A DNA stretch of 64,000 nt, taken from the NCBI GenBank assembly GCA_965153455.1, contig OZ234499.1, forward strand, positions 7,698,515 through 7,762,514, written 5' to 3'. Below, one piece after another: positions 12,546 through 22,999 of this stretch (positions within the stretch are counted from its first letter, which is position 1; each line of letters opens with the position of its first letter). The translations under genes and the position numbers were made by a program. Under the pieces are notes generated by a model, which saw nothing but the letters and a program-made list of their open reading frames with translations, was not told the DNA's origin and ran no database searches. Source of the DNA: Sphagnum compactum (Eukaryota > Bryophyta > Sphagnopsida > Sphagnales).

Positions 12546-13640
12546 CTTCCATGATTCACTAAAGAAAACATACAATTTGCAAATCAAATCTGCTTCCATG
12601 ATTTGCTAAAACAGACAGTACATTTGCAAAATCAAATCTGCTTGTATGGTTACACCTAAAGGAAATAATTGTACATGTACAAATCACCAAAAGAAAAACA
12701 CAGAAAACAGTAAAAGAAATTTCCTAGTCGTCATTTGAAGAGCACAGTATACTCATGAACAATGTACCTTAGAATAACAGTTCATTGTGACTGGGTCAGA
12801 TTTCGTTAGCCTTTTAGAGAATTGCAGAGTGAAAATTGTTAATGCTTTGGGTACACAATCAGAGTGGAGGCAAATCGACAAAACTAAAGAAAACTTGTTT
12901 GGTGGTTGTTGTTGTTGGATCTGTGGACTCATAAACAGGCAACCTACAACTCCACCCCCAAAAAGCCAACAGAAGGATCAAAAACACACCTGACCCAGCC
13001 AAAGTATCATATCACAAGTACTCAGTCCCAATAGGTAGGGTGTATTTTTGGACTGGACTAATAGCCCAAGTAAACATATTAAAACCATCATTTAATGTGT
13101 CACCCATCCCAATACTTTTCTCGATGAAGTGGGCTTAACTTTAAAGTTCCTATGGAAGCTTGCTAAATCAATTCAAGAATTAATCTCCATAGACAAAAAT
13201 TGTGAAATGCACATTCCCTAATTGAAGGAGGGCTTTTTTGTGATACCAAAAAGTGAAGAGTAGGGAGGCCTGCACAATGGTTTGGGAGGATTACAACATG
13301 CTCACATCCCAACAAACAGAACAAACAAAACACCTATCTAGATTAGTGCTTTTGGGAGAGGGGGGGGGGGGTGGGGGTGGGGGGGGGGGAGATAATTTGA
13401 CAGAATTTTGATATCAAAAATTGAAAATTAAAAAAACCCTGATTTTAAAATATATAGACCCAGAAAAAAAAACAAAAGGAACCCTTAATATATATTAAAC
13501 AAATAAATAAATAATATTTGAAATAAAATATTATTAATAGTAATAAAATTTTAAATTTTTCTTTATATATAGTAGTTATTTATAAATATTTAAATAATTA
13601 TAATTTTAAAGTAATTGTAATTTTAAATAAATAAATAATA
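12546..13640. other. Intergenic stretch with G-tract, upstream of the membrane-anchored protein gene
   Basis: No gene is supported. A G-rich run at about 13354-13391 contains several G5-G11 blocks broken by single T or A. 13400-13640 is very AT-rich with TATATATAG at 13564-13572, a conceivable but unproven TATA element for the gene starting at 14138. Confidence 0.4.
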
Positions 13641-14137
13641 ATAATTTTTTTTGAAAACCCTTGAATGAGAAACAAAGAGTGAGAGGGTCCCAAGAACATC
13701 ATGAGAAGTAAAAAAGAAGATCCAAATAGTAAGAGAGCTGATGATGAACACAGAAGCAGCAGCAGGAGCAGAAGATTGTGCAAAGAAAAACAAAGATTTT
13801 GCAGGCAGAGGGAGGGAGAGAGAAAGAAAGCACACCAAGCAAGGTCTCTGTTGTGTACACTCTGAAGAAGAAGAAGAAGAAGAAGAAGAAGATTGTAGTT
13901 GTTGTTGTTTGAGAGAGTACATTCTAAGCTGCAAAAGTGCAAGCTTTTGTTTGTGCACAAGTGCAAGATTTTGTTTTGTTTGTGCAAAAGCCTTGTCGTC
14001 TTCCATAGATTTTTTTGGGTTTTGGGTAGCAGCAGCCTTCCATATCTGGTTTGTTTGTTCTCTTGGAGATCTGTTGTGGAGAGCTTGTGAGCTTGCTAGA
14101 CGACTAGAAGAAGAGCTTGGTGCACTAGAGAGATCAG
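13641..14137 (+). promoter_or_regulatory. Putative 5' leader with GAA microsatellite and overlapping upstream frame
   Basis: GC content rises relative to the upstream AT-rich DNA, as in a transcribed leader. A (GAA)n run sits at 13863-13892, with GAGAGA runs beside it. An ATG at 13741 opens a 203-codon frame in a different phase that overlaps the main start at 14138. If the leader is transcribed, this would be an overlapping upstream ORF expected to reduce translation of the main frame. No transcription start can be fixed from sequence alone. Confidence 0.4.
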
Positions 14138-16153
14138 ATGGGGACTATGTCGAAGAATGTTTTGAAGGAGTTTGGAGGTTTGATATGGCATCATCCTTTC
14201 ATTGCTTGCTGTTTTCTGGTGTTGTTCACGCCTCCTTTCTTTCCGGTTCTCAGATTCTTCTTCCCTCTTCTCATCTCCACTGCCTTGTTCATTGTTGCCA
14301 TTGTATCCATGGGCCCACATTTGCGAGAGGCGGCGACATCCATCAACAATGAAGAAGAAGAAGGAGGAGGAGATGTTCTTCAGCTGATCAAACACAATAA
14401 TAATTTGCAGCTGGTGCCGGAGGTCTCATGGGTGGACAAAACAGTGCTGCAGCTGAATGATGAATTGGTGGAGGAGGAGGAGGAGGAGGAGGAGGAGGAG
14501 AAGGAAGAAGAGCGGCTTGAACAACAGCTTCATGAAGAAGAAGATCACAAAAAGACATGGCAGCAGTTGGTGGAAACAGATCACATTACTGGCAACCCAT
14601 CATCTCCTAGTAGCAAGTATCAATCTGGGCAGGAGAAGAAGAAGATTACTTCCAGATGGATGGACTTGAGGAGGATTTATAAGGAAAAAGGCATCAATTG
14701 GATCGAGAATCTCTTCAGAAACGAGAACTGGAAGGGAGCTCATGGGATCAATGATGAGAATGTGTCAATTTTGCAAGAAGCATTTCCCCATCATCATCGA
14801 GATGAGGAGGTGGAGCAAAAAACTGTGGCTGCTGCACTGGAGTCCAAAAAAAGCAGCACGGACAAGGGTAGCAGTGTTGAGCTTCTCAAAGACTTTGCAG
14901 CAGCTTACGAATCAGATGATGGGTCCGACGAGGGCCATTCTGATCTGGAAACTGGATCGCCCATTCTTCAAGGGAATGTGCATGAGGAGGAGGAGGAGGC
15001 TCTGATCCATCATGCTCCTCCTCCTCCTCAAGAAGAGCATGGAATTCTATCACTTGCTGTGCCTGGGGTGCCATCATGGGAACAACAGCCACACTCCATT
15101 CTTCATGTTCCTCCTGCACTACATGATAAGCTGGATGTTGATCCTCCTGCTGTCTTGGGTATAATGGCAACTGAAGTCCAGGGATCTAGACTTCTGGTTA
15201 CCAACAGTATCAAAGAAGATGGAGGACAAAGAGCATGTCATAATCTCATTTCTGGGATCCATGAGTCCGGGAGCTCTGCTGCTACCAAGCTTGAGAATCT
15301 GTCATCTGTTTTGTGTAGAGAAGAGACTAGTGGAAGTGACAATGGACTACTGGAAGATGCCAAATCAGTATCCACAGCAAATGAGGCTGATAGAGGCATC
15401 ATCATCCCTGTAACTACTGCAATTGGTGACAAGAGTCTTGGTGTTGGTACTGGGGTTGATAACAACACACCAGACCTTGCAATTGATACAGGGATATTAC
15501 ACGAAGAGAAATCTTCATGGGTTCATCCTATGGATGCAACTCTTGGTGAGGAGGAGAGATCTGAAGTACTTTCAAACTCAGAATTGCACAAGGAGGTGAT
15601 AACTCTTCCAGCAACTGAAGTAGAGGAGGGAGAGAGATTTGTTCCACATACCAAGACTCATGAGAAGTCGTCTCCTGTTGATGCTTCTGATGAAGAGATG
15701 AGTCCTGTAAATTCTGATACAGATCAAGTTACTAAAACTGATGAAGAAACGCAAACGTTTGTAGAAGAAGAGAGATTGGGGCTTCACAATAGAACAGATT
15801 CTCTTTGTGCAACTGAGATTGGAGAGCCATCATCCCTTCCAGAGGAGATAGTACTTACTGCAGCTGAAATTTACAAAAAACCACCTGTTCCCTGGACAAA
15901 CACTTTGCAAAAAACATCTGGGAACACTTCAAGCAGGGAAATCTCTGTGGAGGGTGTGTCAGCAATCGCCACTCACAATCACAAAGAAAATTTGATTCCC
16001 ACAACTGAGATTCTGGAGCAGACTGGGTCTCATGTCCCTTTCTCCCCCAAACGCGAAGAGGGGTGTTCTGTTCCAGCACCTATGGTCTGCTCGGATGATG
16101 CTCCCGGATTACGGGCACATGAGGTTCCTGTAGCAGAATCAGTGTGTGCCTGA
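14138..16153 (+). CDS. Membrane-anchored acidic protein of unknown function
   Basis: A single 671-aa open frame. The start is supported by an in-frame TAG 12 bases upstream (14126-14128). Residues ~17-60 form two hydrophobic segments (PFIACCFLVLFTPPFF, then FFFPLLISTALFIVAIVSM), predicting N-terminal membrane insertion. The remainder is long, acidic and probably disordered. A (GAG)n tract at about 14466-14505 encodes a Glu-rich run that is likely length-variable, and further acidic and poly-Pro patches follow. The layout (HPF motif, two close membrane segments, long acidic tail) resembles the uncharacterised plant proteins annotated as cardiomyopathy-associated-like, for example Arabidopsis At2g29620/At1g07330; that link is from layout, not alignment. 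No catalytic motif is visible. It converges on the signal peptidase gene. A spliced 3' extension cannot be excluded. Confidence 0.75.
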   Translation: MGTMSKNVLKEFGGLIWHHPFIACCFLVLFTPPFFPVLRFFFPLLISTALFIVAIVSMGPHLREAATSINNEEEEGGGDVLQLIKHNNNLQLVPEVSWVDKTVLQLNDELVEEEEEEEEEEKEEERLEQQLHEEEDHKKTWQQLVETDHITGNPSSPSSKYQSGQEKKKITSRWMDLRRIYKEKGINWIENLFRNENWKGAHGINDENVSILQEAFPHHHRDEEVEQKTVAAALESKKSSTDKGSSVELLKDFAAAYESDDGSDEGHSDLETGSPILQGNVHEEEEEALIHHAPPPPQEEHGILSLAVPGVPSWEQQPHSILHVPPALHDKLDVDPPAVLGIMATEVQGSRLLVTNSIKEDGGQRACHNLISGIHESGSSAATKLENLSSVLCREETSGSDNGLLEDAKSVSTANEADRGIIIPVTTAIGDKSLGVGTGVDNNTPDLAIDTGILHEEKSSWVHPMDATLGEEERSEVLSNSELHKEVITLPATEVEEGERFVPHTKTHEKSSPVDASDEEMSPVNSDTDQVTKTDEETQTFVEEERLGLHNRTDSLCATEIGEPSSLPEEIVLTAAEIYKKPPVPWTNTLQKTSGNTSSREISVEGVSAIATHNHKENLIPTTEILEQTGSHVPFSPKREEGCSVPAPMVCSDDAPGLRAHEVPVAESVCA

Positions 16154-18832
16154 CACTGATTCCCAACACTGCCTCTATCCATGGATGCTGTTGACATGAC
16201 AAGGTGACGATGATGATGATGATTCAGCATTGAACTCAGCTGTAACTTTGTCTTCAACAATGCAGCCAATGATGATGGTGAACCCAACCACTCAAGATTC
16301 TTGCAGCTCCAGAAGCTCATGATTTGCATAATCTCCTTCACTCATGTAATTGACCTTGTGGGAGGTGATGGTGGCAATGGTGAGCCCACCCATTAGTTCA
16401 GAACTTCAACATTGCATGATCTTGTAATCCTAACCTCCTAAATCAAGTTCCCGAGCAGCTTGAGCTAATGACTAAACAATCTCCTTCACACTGATGCAAT
16501 CGAGCCAGGACGTGGTGAAGTAGAGCGTTGAACAAAGGTATGGCCAATTTATGCAGACCATAAGCCTGAGAACCACTGATCAATATATATGTCAGGATTG
16601 CCCAATGGCTACCAATGATTTAGTTTACATACTGATGACGGCAGGTGACAATAGCAGTAGTGAATACAACAATAGTTTAAGGGCATCAGTCACTGATGCC
16701 GATCTTAAGCTTGATGCAATCAAGATTTTGCCTAAACATACCTAACGGAGTTGAGCCCATGATCTTGAGTTTGATGCAGTAATCAAGAGTATGCCTTGCC
16801 TTCACATAAGAAGGGAGTTGAGCTTCTGATCTAAGCTTGATGAAGTAATCAAGAGTATGCCCTTGCCTTCACATAACGGAGTTGAGCTTATAATTTGAAC
16901 TTGATGCAATCAAGAGTATGCCTTTGTCTTCACATAATGGAGGTGAGCTTGTGACTGGTGCAGCACTGGTTTCCAATGATGTGGTTAGTCAGTTTCCAAT
17001 ACAGTATAGAATACTAGATATACAAACTTTAGCCGAGGGAGGTTTTTCTGAGTGCATCTTAAACCCTAGTTCTGAAATTTGTGTGTTCTATGTATCTACT
17101 ATTAGTGAGTCTTCAAGCAAGTTGGAAGGGGTGTCTTCTTCAGATTGCAAAAGAGTCACTTCCTTTGGGTATCAATGATGAGCTTCATATGAGGCTTTCT
17201 TCACAGGAAAATTTGCGGCCACAGAGGAGGTAAAGTGATCAGTTCTTTTAAAGGTCTGCCCAAGATCAGACTCAATTCGATGAGCCTCATCAGTTCTAAA
17301 AGCTCTGCAGCTCTCACAGACCAGGTGGCGCATATCTCAGACAAGCTCAAATATTTTTTTTGGGCAAGGCTGTTCTGGGTGAAAATCCACTGAAGAAATT
17401 ACATGAAAAGCTTTACCTCGTCTCAATGAAGGTTGTCTATATTTCCTCTTGGTGAAAGTTTCAGCTTCATCAACTGACAGAAGAAGCTTGATGTGTCAGT
17501 TTTGATTTCATTAGTTCCATGACAACAGCTCAGATTCTGAAGAAGTCTCTCTTGGTGCTGACTAGAGTAATCAGACATGGATTCTAAGCTAAATCATTTC
17601 AAATAGTTGTGCTGCCCCATGACCCTCTGCTTGCTCAAGCTTCGTGAAATCCAGCCTGAAGAAAGCCAACTCATTTGAAAACCTTCCTTTTGCTTCGACT
17701 TTCCAGGACTACATGATCACTAGAAATGGTGCTCCCTTGAGAGTTGTGCTTACTGCATGGCATGTTGGTCTTGACCTTTGAGTTTCTAACAATGCCAGGA
17801 GGGGGTTCTTCCACAAACCCCTTGACTCTACAGAATCACCTTCAAAGCTGTCAGCTTGTTTGATTTTGGGTTGCAACAGAGCATGTAACCCAGGTTAAAG
17901 ATTGAATGCAGCAAACACCTAATCCAAAGCTCTTCTGAGAACTGAAGAAGCATACAGAAAGTAAAAACACAGTATCTTCACAAAAACAGGAATGTTTCCA
18001 TTCTGTGCAATCATTTGCAAATCTTCACCAGCTTCATTGCTTTCTCATGCTCAACGTAGCATGTTGCATTGCATGAATGCACATCAGTGGAGCAGGTTCC
18101 TGTATCGAAGAAAGGAAAAATACCAATGCACAATGACAGTGGACCCTGTCCCTGGTTGAAGCATACAAATACTGAGGTTCAAAAACTTCTTGTAACTTCT
18201 ACTGGGACTTTTGGGACCACAGATCAGACCAAGTTTTCAATATTTACCACCCATAGAAAGACGATAATCAAAGATATGGTTATGGTTGAAGAGGAGGGTT
18301 TGTGGTACATGCAGGGAGCTGACAAGATTGTCCATTAGGCAATCATCTTGCAAGGGCTCAGTTTGAACGGTAGAGAATTGGAATGGAAGCTCACGATATA
18401 CGAAAGAAAAGCTATCAATCCTAACCTTCTTAGCTAGAAAAGTTGATGCCATTTGTCTGTACACACAAACAACAGATGTGAGCATCAAACAAAGGAGGCA
18501 TCCTCAGCACCACAAATCCACATTACCAACCTTTGAGGAATGGTATCTGCATGTAGCACGTGATGTTCTCAATACAGAGTGGCTGAATTTGCTTCAAAAG
18601 TGAACCCTCTCCTTAGTGACAAATACTCTGGCAAAAACTTCCCCTAAAAATTTAGTGGGGTCGTCATTCAACATACTGGATGTTCCCCATGTCATTTTCA
18701 CACATCACTCCAAACTTTGAGAACATGTACACCACTTCTTCCTGGACACGAGAAGAATAGCTCGGGCTTCTATTAGAAAACAAACACTAAGAATGCCTTC
18801 TGCACTGTCACAAGAAAATATGCAAGCTACAT
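16154..18832. other. Intergenic region between two convergent genes; probable 3' untranslated sequence
   Basis: Composition is less AT-rich and more gene-like than the rest of the intergenic DNA, but every frame is broken. The left part probably holds the 3' UTR of the 14138-16153 gene and the right part (about 18490-18832) that of the signal peptidase gene. Open frames at 16918-17178 (+), 18069-18338 (+) and 18237-18488 (-) have no recognisable product. The last follows an acceptor-like TGTGTACAG and reads MASTFLAKKVRIDSFSF, so an extra exon there cannot be ruled out. Confidence 0.4.
16683..16950 (+). repeat. Degenerate tandem repeat, unit 61-67 bp, about four units
   Basis: The phrase GGAGTTGAGC(T/C) recurs at 16747, 16814 and 16878, and as GGAGGTGAGC at 16939. 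Each unit continues with TTGATG(A/C)A(G)TAATCAAGAGTATGCC-like and CTTCACATAA sequence. Spacings of 67, 64 and 61 bp are not all multiples of three, so the array does not look coding. Confidence 0.85.
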
Positions 18833-20592
18833 TTACTTAGACTTGCGGGAACCTTTCTCATAGTCATCCAATAAGCTCTCAACATCATCCCAAAATATGC
18901 CCTCTGCAAGTACTCCATCCTTTGTAAACCTGTAACACACAATCAAAAAGTTATGAACCCTTCCTGACTTTGTAACAGCATATGCAACAGCCTTTCCAAA
19001 GGACAATAAGCACATTTGAGAAAATTTGCAAATCCTCCTCAGTCTTGACCATCAGGAACAAAACAGAGGAAAATTCCCTAAATGACAGACTTGCACAAGA
19101 GCTGAGTCTATTTTACCATTTGGTTACACTCTTTGTGATCTCCACAGGTGGGTTAGCAGAAACAGATTTTGGGTCACAGCTTGCTATCCGAAGGGTATAC
19201 ATATCTGAGTAGCGTGGAAGCTTTGATGAGATTGCCAAGCCTGTACTGGTAAATGAACCCTGTTCCCAAGAGTAGACCCAGAAAAAAATCACTGACAGAC
19301 TAAATAAGCACCAGTTCTCCCCAACCAACCATGGCAACTCTGGAAACCAAGTGAATGTCTTTGAGAAGTGCAGGCCTTGGAGACCATAGAAAACAGTGCC
19401 AGTATCGAGTCTGCTTCCCTCAATAGGTGTCTGTCACTACACAATAAGCTATTGGAATTGTGATCTTGTCAGAATAATTGAGGAGGGGTGCCTGGAGGAC
19501 AGCATCAACACTCAATGACAGAATCTTTTCAGGACAGCAACAGCTGGTCCAGGAAAACAGGGAGCAGCCTGTACTAACCATTCCTTAGAAGGATCCATGA
19601 GTTTCCTGTGACCATACGGAACTATGCTCATTAGTGGCCACATGTTTGGAAAGCCTCCATTGATCATGAAGAAGGATTGGATTGATTTCACTTTGAGGAT
19701 AATCTTTGAGAGCCAAGAAAAACAAGAAAGGCAAGGAGAAGAAAATCATACCGGGAATGGATGTGTGAAAAGAATGTGTTGCTTTTCTTTGGTGAGAATG
19801 ATGTACTGCAGAATCACGTTCATGATCAAGTACGTGCTCTTGTCAAGGACTACTTCAGCATTTCTCCTCTCATCCTTATGATCCGAAGCTTGTGAAAATA
19901 ACCAAAATTTGAACACAGAAATCCCATGGTCACAAGCCATTGAAGCTTCTGTGTGCAAGGATTGTACAAATACCAAACCCTAAAAGAAAGTCACAAAGTT
20001 CAACTTTTTTTGTCTGAGAAATTAGGGAGGATATAAGATGATGCAGCTGACGAGAAAGGATGCATTGGCTGGAAATTTCTTTGGATAGAATTGGGCAGCC
20101 AGGGCAATTGCACATGTGAAGATGCCAATACCCATCTTCAAATTGCTCAAGCTCACATTCTCAACATAACCGCGGCTAAGTATGACCTGCAGTTCACACA
20201 ACTTGTTGAAACTGAAAAAATCATTCCGGAATCCTAATAATGCTCACATAAGGGGGATGCAATCAGCGCTTGAAGGATTTCCGTATTCAATATGAAACCC
20301 TAAAAATGTGAATGGATTTGCACACACATTGCAGTTTTATTCAAACCATTTTAATTTTCTTATAATAGGATGAAGCGAAAAGCCCCAGAGACCAAAAGGG
20401 TAGTGTCAGCAACCCCACAACAAAATAACCTGAAAAAAAAATTCATTAGGAAACGGAAGGAAACAGAAAGCTGGAAAAGACCTCGGAGGTGAAGTCATCC
20501 AAGACACGCTTGATGCAGTAGGGGTCTTGTAGATTGATTCCTTTTTTGGGAGTAGAGCTGTTGCTTGCATTCCTGGGCCCCGATGCCGCCAT
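18833..20592 (-). CDS. SPC25: Signal peptidase complex subunit 2 (SPC25), 5 exons
   Basis: This is a non-catalytic membrane subunit of the ER signal peptidase complex, which removes signal peptides from secretory proteins. Exons on the minus strand: 20592-20482, 20186-20035, 19833-19752, 19259-19117 and 18929-18833. They join in frame to 194 aa, the usual family length. The N-terminal part carries INLQDPYCIKRVLDD and VILSRGYVENVSLSNLK. Two membrane segments follow (around GIGIFTCAIALAAQFY and FLVSCIILYLIMNVILQYII). After TKEKQHILFTHPFP come the family signatures GSFTSTGLAISSKLPRYSD and WFTKDGVLAEGIFWDDVE, and the protein ends in a basic tail. Intron 2 is AT-AC with U12-type signals; the others are GT-AG, and the exon 1 donor (GAG/GTCTTT) is weak. 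Two teloboxes lie about 110-140 bp upstream of the start codon. Confidence 0.95.
19834..20034 (-). other. Probable U12-type AT-AC intron (intron 2 of SPC25)
   Basis: The intron starts ATATCCTC (the U12 AT-AC donor consensus is ATATCCTT), has TCCTTGAC (consensus TCCTTRAC) with its branch-point A 10 nt before the next exon, and ends in AC. Its length is 201 bp. Splicing here gives CIILYLIMNVILQ, which aligns without a gap to the family; no GT-AG pair in the interval does so. Confidence 0.85.
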
Positions 20593-20640
20593 CGCTGCCC
20601 TTCCTCCCCGACCTCGACCTCGATCTCACGCCTTCCCTCT

Positions 20641-20760
20641 CTCACGCGCGCCCTCTGTCTTCTCTCTGTTGTGCGTGTCTCTCTCTGTCTCTCTCGCTCA
20701 TTGCTAGGGTTTCACACATTGTTAGGGTTTCGCCGTAGTCCGGTTTTAGGTAGATTTTAG
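20641..20760 (-). promoter_or_regulatory. SPC25 promoter/leader region with teloboxes
   Basis: Read on the minus strand, AAACCCTA (telobox) occurs at 20730-20723 and 20712-20705, followed towards the gene by a long GA-rich (plus-strand CT) tract. Teloboxes with pyrimidine/purine tracts are typical of plant housekeeping and translation-linked promoters. The transcription start cannot be fixed. Confidence 0.6.
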
Positions 20761-20869
20761 TCCGGTTCCAGGTATTCTGTCCGACCTACAGGACTGGTGT
20801 TGGTGTACGGTACCGGTTCATTCGCTGCAATTTCTCTACTTAGGGTCCAGGGTTTTTCTTTTTCTTTTT

Positions 20870-21160
20870 CTTTTTCAATTTTGTGATTTAGCCAAAATAG
20901 CGATCGTTGACAACAAGATTTAGCCAAAATAGCGATCATCGACAACAAGATTTACCCAAATTTGGCGATGTACTAATATGAAAGTAGATAATTCCTTTAA
21001 ATCCTTTTATATTTTGGCTGCCCTGCTGGAACCTGTTGTAGAAATCTGGCGACTTAATTTTATTTTCTTGTAAATCTGAAGAAATTGGGGCCTTTTTTTT
21101 CACAAAAATCTTTTCTTACATGTGTCAAAATCATATTTTTCAGGTTTAAAAACGCCATAA
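20870..21160 (+). repeat. Dispersed repeat family B, copy 1
   Basis: Matches the tandem copies at 54.3-55.2 kb: CAATTTTGTGATTTAGCC, GATCATCGACAACAAGATTT, TTGGC, GAAAGTAGATAA, TTTTGGCTGCC, TGCTGGAACCTGTTGTAG and AAATCTGGCGA. It carries an internal 41-bp duplication (TTTAGCCAAAATAGCGATC at 20888 and 20929). Confidence 0.8.
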
Positions 21161-22990
21161 TTTGCCCCCAAAAACACATTGATAGGGTCATGCTCCTAAA
21201 TCCATGCATTTGTATGTATTCTATTGTGATGGATTCAACAATTTTAGGTTTAATTAATGTCTAATTGTAAAATTAGATGCATTCAACCTATTTACCACTG
21301 TATAAATGTTTTGAAAAAACAAATTACCATTTTAGGGTAATGCATTAGGGTTCTTAGCGAAATGTCCCATGACAAGATGTTGACCTCCATGATGTCCATG
21401 ATGTTCTAGGAGTCTTGGGAACATTCATGGGTGTTACAAATCAATTATTTAATATATTAAAAAATTTAGTGAACAAATAATTAAAAATTTCAAAGTGGCC
21501 AATCAAAATGAGTTAATATACCTTTTTTGGATTATCTAGGGTTTTAGGGAACTTTTGGTAGTTCAAGGTAGCTCACCCCTTTTGATCACAATGTGTAATT
21601 TTGATTAAGAACTTGTGATAAAATGTAAAATGATAGTTAAATCTCAATCCCCTTTCAAGGTTTCCAAAAAAACGCTCTCAACTTGTAGAACACTAGAATT
21701 GCTAGTTATTGTCAAGGTGGGTTGCTTGGCATGTACTCAACAATGTGTGAGGGCAATAATTGGCTATTGAATCACCAGATATTGAAAAGTCCAATAACTA
21801 GCTTGTGACACCCATTAACCTATTGTAATCTAGTTTGGTTGGCGACAAGAATATTTGCAAAGAGTAATAGGACACAATAATGATGGACGACAATGGAAAC
21901 AATGGTTAAGATGATGGGCAAGGTGATGATATGGTAATGACAATTAGCAAGGTGGTGTAGATGATGAATGGGTTAACATGATGCTTGAAAAAACAATGGG
22001 AAGGCCGATAAAAGCTATAGAAGAAATGACAAAATAACATGCATGAAAATAGTGAAGGAAAAAATGGCAATACTATTGATGGAGATTACAACACATTAAA
22101 GATTTTTTTTTGGTCAACTACTCAAAAAATATATTTTTGGTGTGGATCATTATTTTTTTGAAAGACTAACCAAAGTTTGAATACCACAAGTTAGCTCTGA
22201 GGATGATGAAATCTATGAAGGGTAACAAAAAAAACCCTCGGTTGATTGGAGAAGAAAAATGTTGTTTAAGGTTTAAGGTTGTCTAGTTCACTCTTAACAG
22301 GTTTAGGGTTTAAGTTTGTGTGTGTGTGTGTGTGTGTGTGATATATGATTGTTACAGTCATGCATAAAAAGACATTGTATGCTTGAATTTAATATTTGAT
22401 TCATGTATAGCAAACAAAGGTTTTGACGTTTGGGCAAGTAATGTCACTTAAAGAGAGAGTATTCATTTTTAAGGTAAACTGGCCAATTATTGAACATTTA
22501 GTGTTTCAATCATCGAACTTTCACTCAATATAATTCCTTTGTATCTGGGATTTGAAGGTGAAATGTAAGCCATTAGATTTCACACACACCGCCCTAAAAT
22601 TGTTCAATTTGATTTTTAAATGAAAAAGAATATGCCCACATGAAGTTGGGGTGGTAAAAATTGTGAAAAAATTTGCATCTAACACATGGCAATCCATAAA
22701 GAATTTGTTTACCACTTAGAAAATAGTAATACCATGATTACCAAATGCTACCTACCTCCATCACTAAGATGAATGAAGAATCCATTGATCAAAATCTTCA
22801 AAATTAATTTTAAGCTTTAACAAAGGGTGGAGATTTAACTTTGTATGAGGCATTCTAAATTTACGACAATGGATGTATGCACTCCCATTCACCAAAAAAT
22901 TCTCAAATGATCTTCAAACATTATGGGTGTTGTATCTTCCATTTTGGTGGGTGAAAATTCTCGAACCTCCTCCTTCTTCACCATTGCTCC
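21161..22990. other. Intergenic AT-rich sequence
   Basis: No gene is supported. A (TG)n microsatellite lies at about 22316-22339. Short frames have no recognisable product. Confidence 0.5.
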
Positions 22991-22999
22991 TCATCAAGT

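Noticed and set aside
13598-14006. Two minus-strand frames of 127-129 codons with Ser/Leu runs
   Set aside because: They are antisense to the (GAA)n leader and overlap each other; microsatellite by-products.
20011-20060. GT-AG splice inside SPC25 exon 2 at CTC/GTCAGC
   Set aside because: It would drop VSCIIL and leave no phase-compatible acceptor before YLIMN; the AT-AC junction fits the family without a gap.
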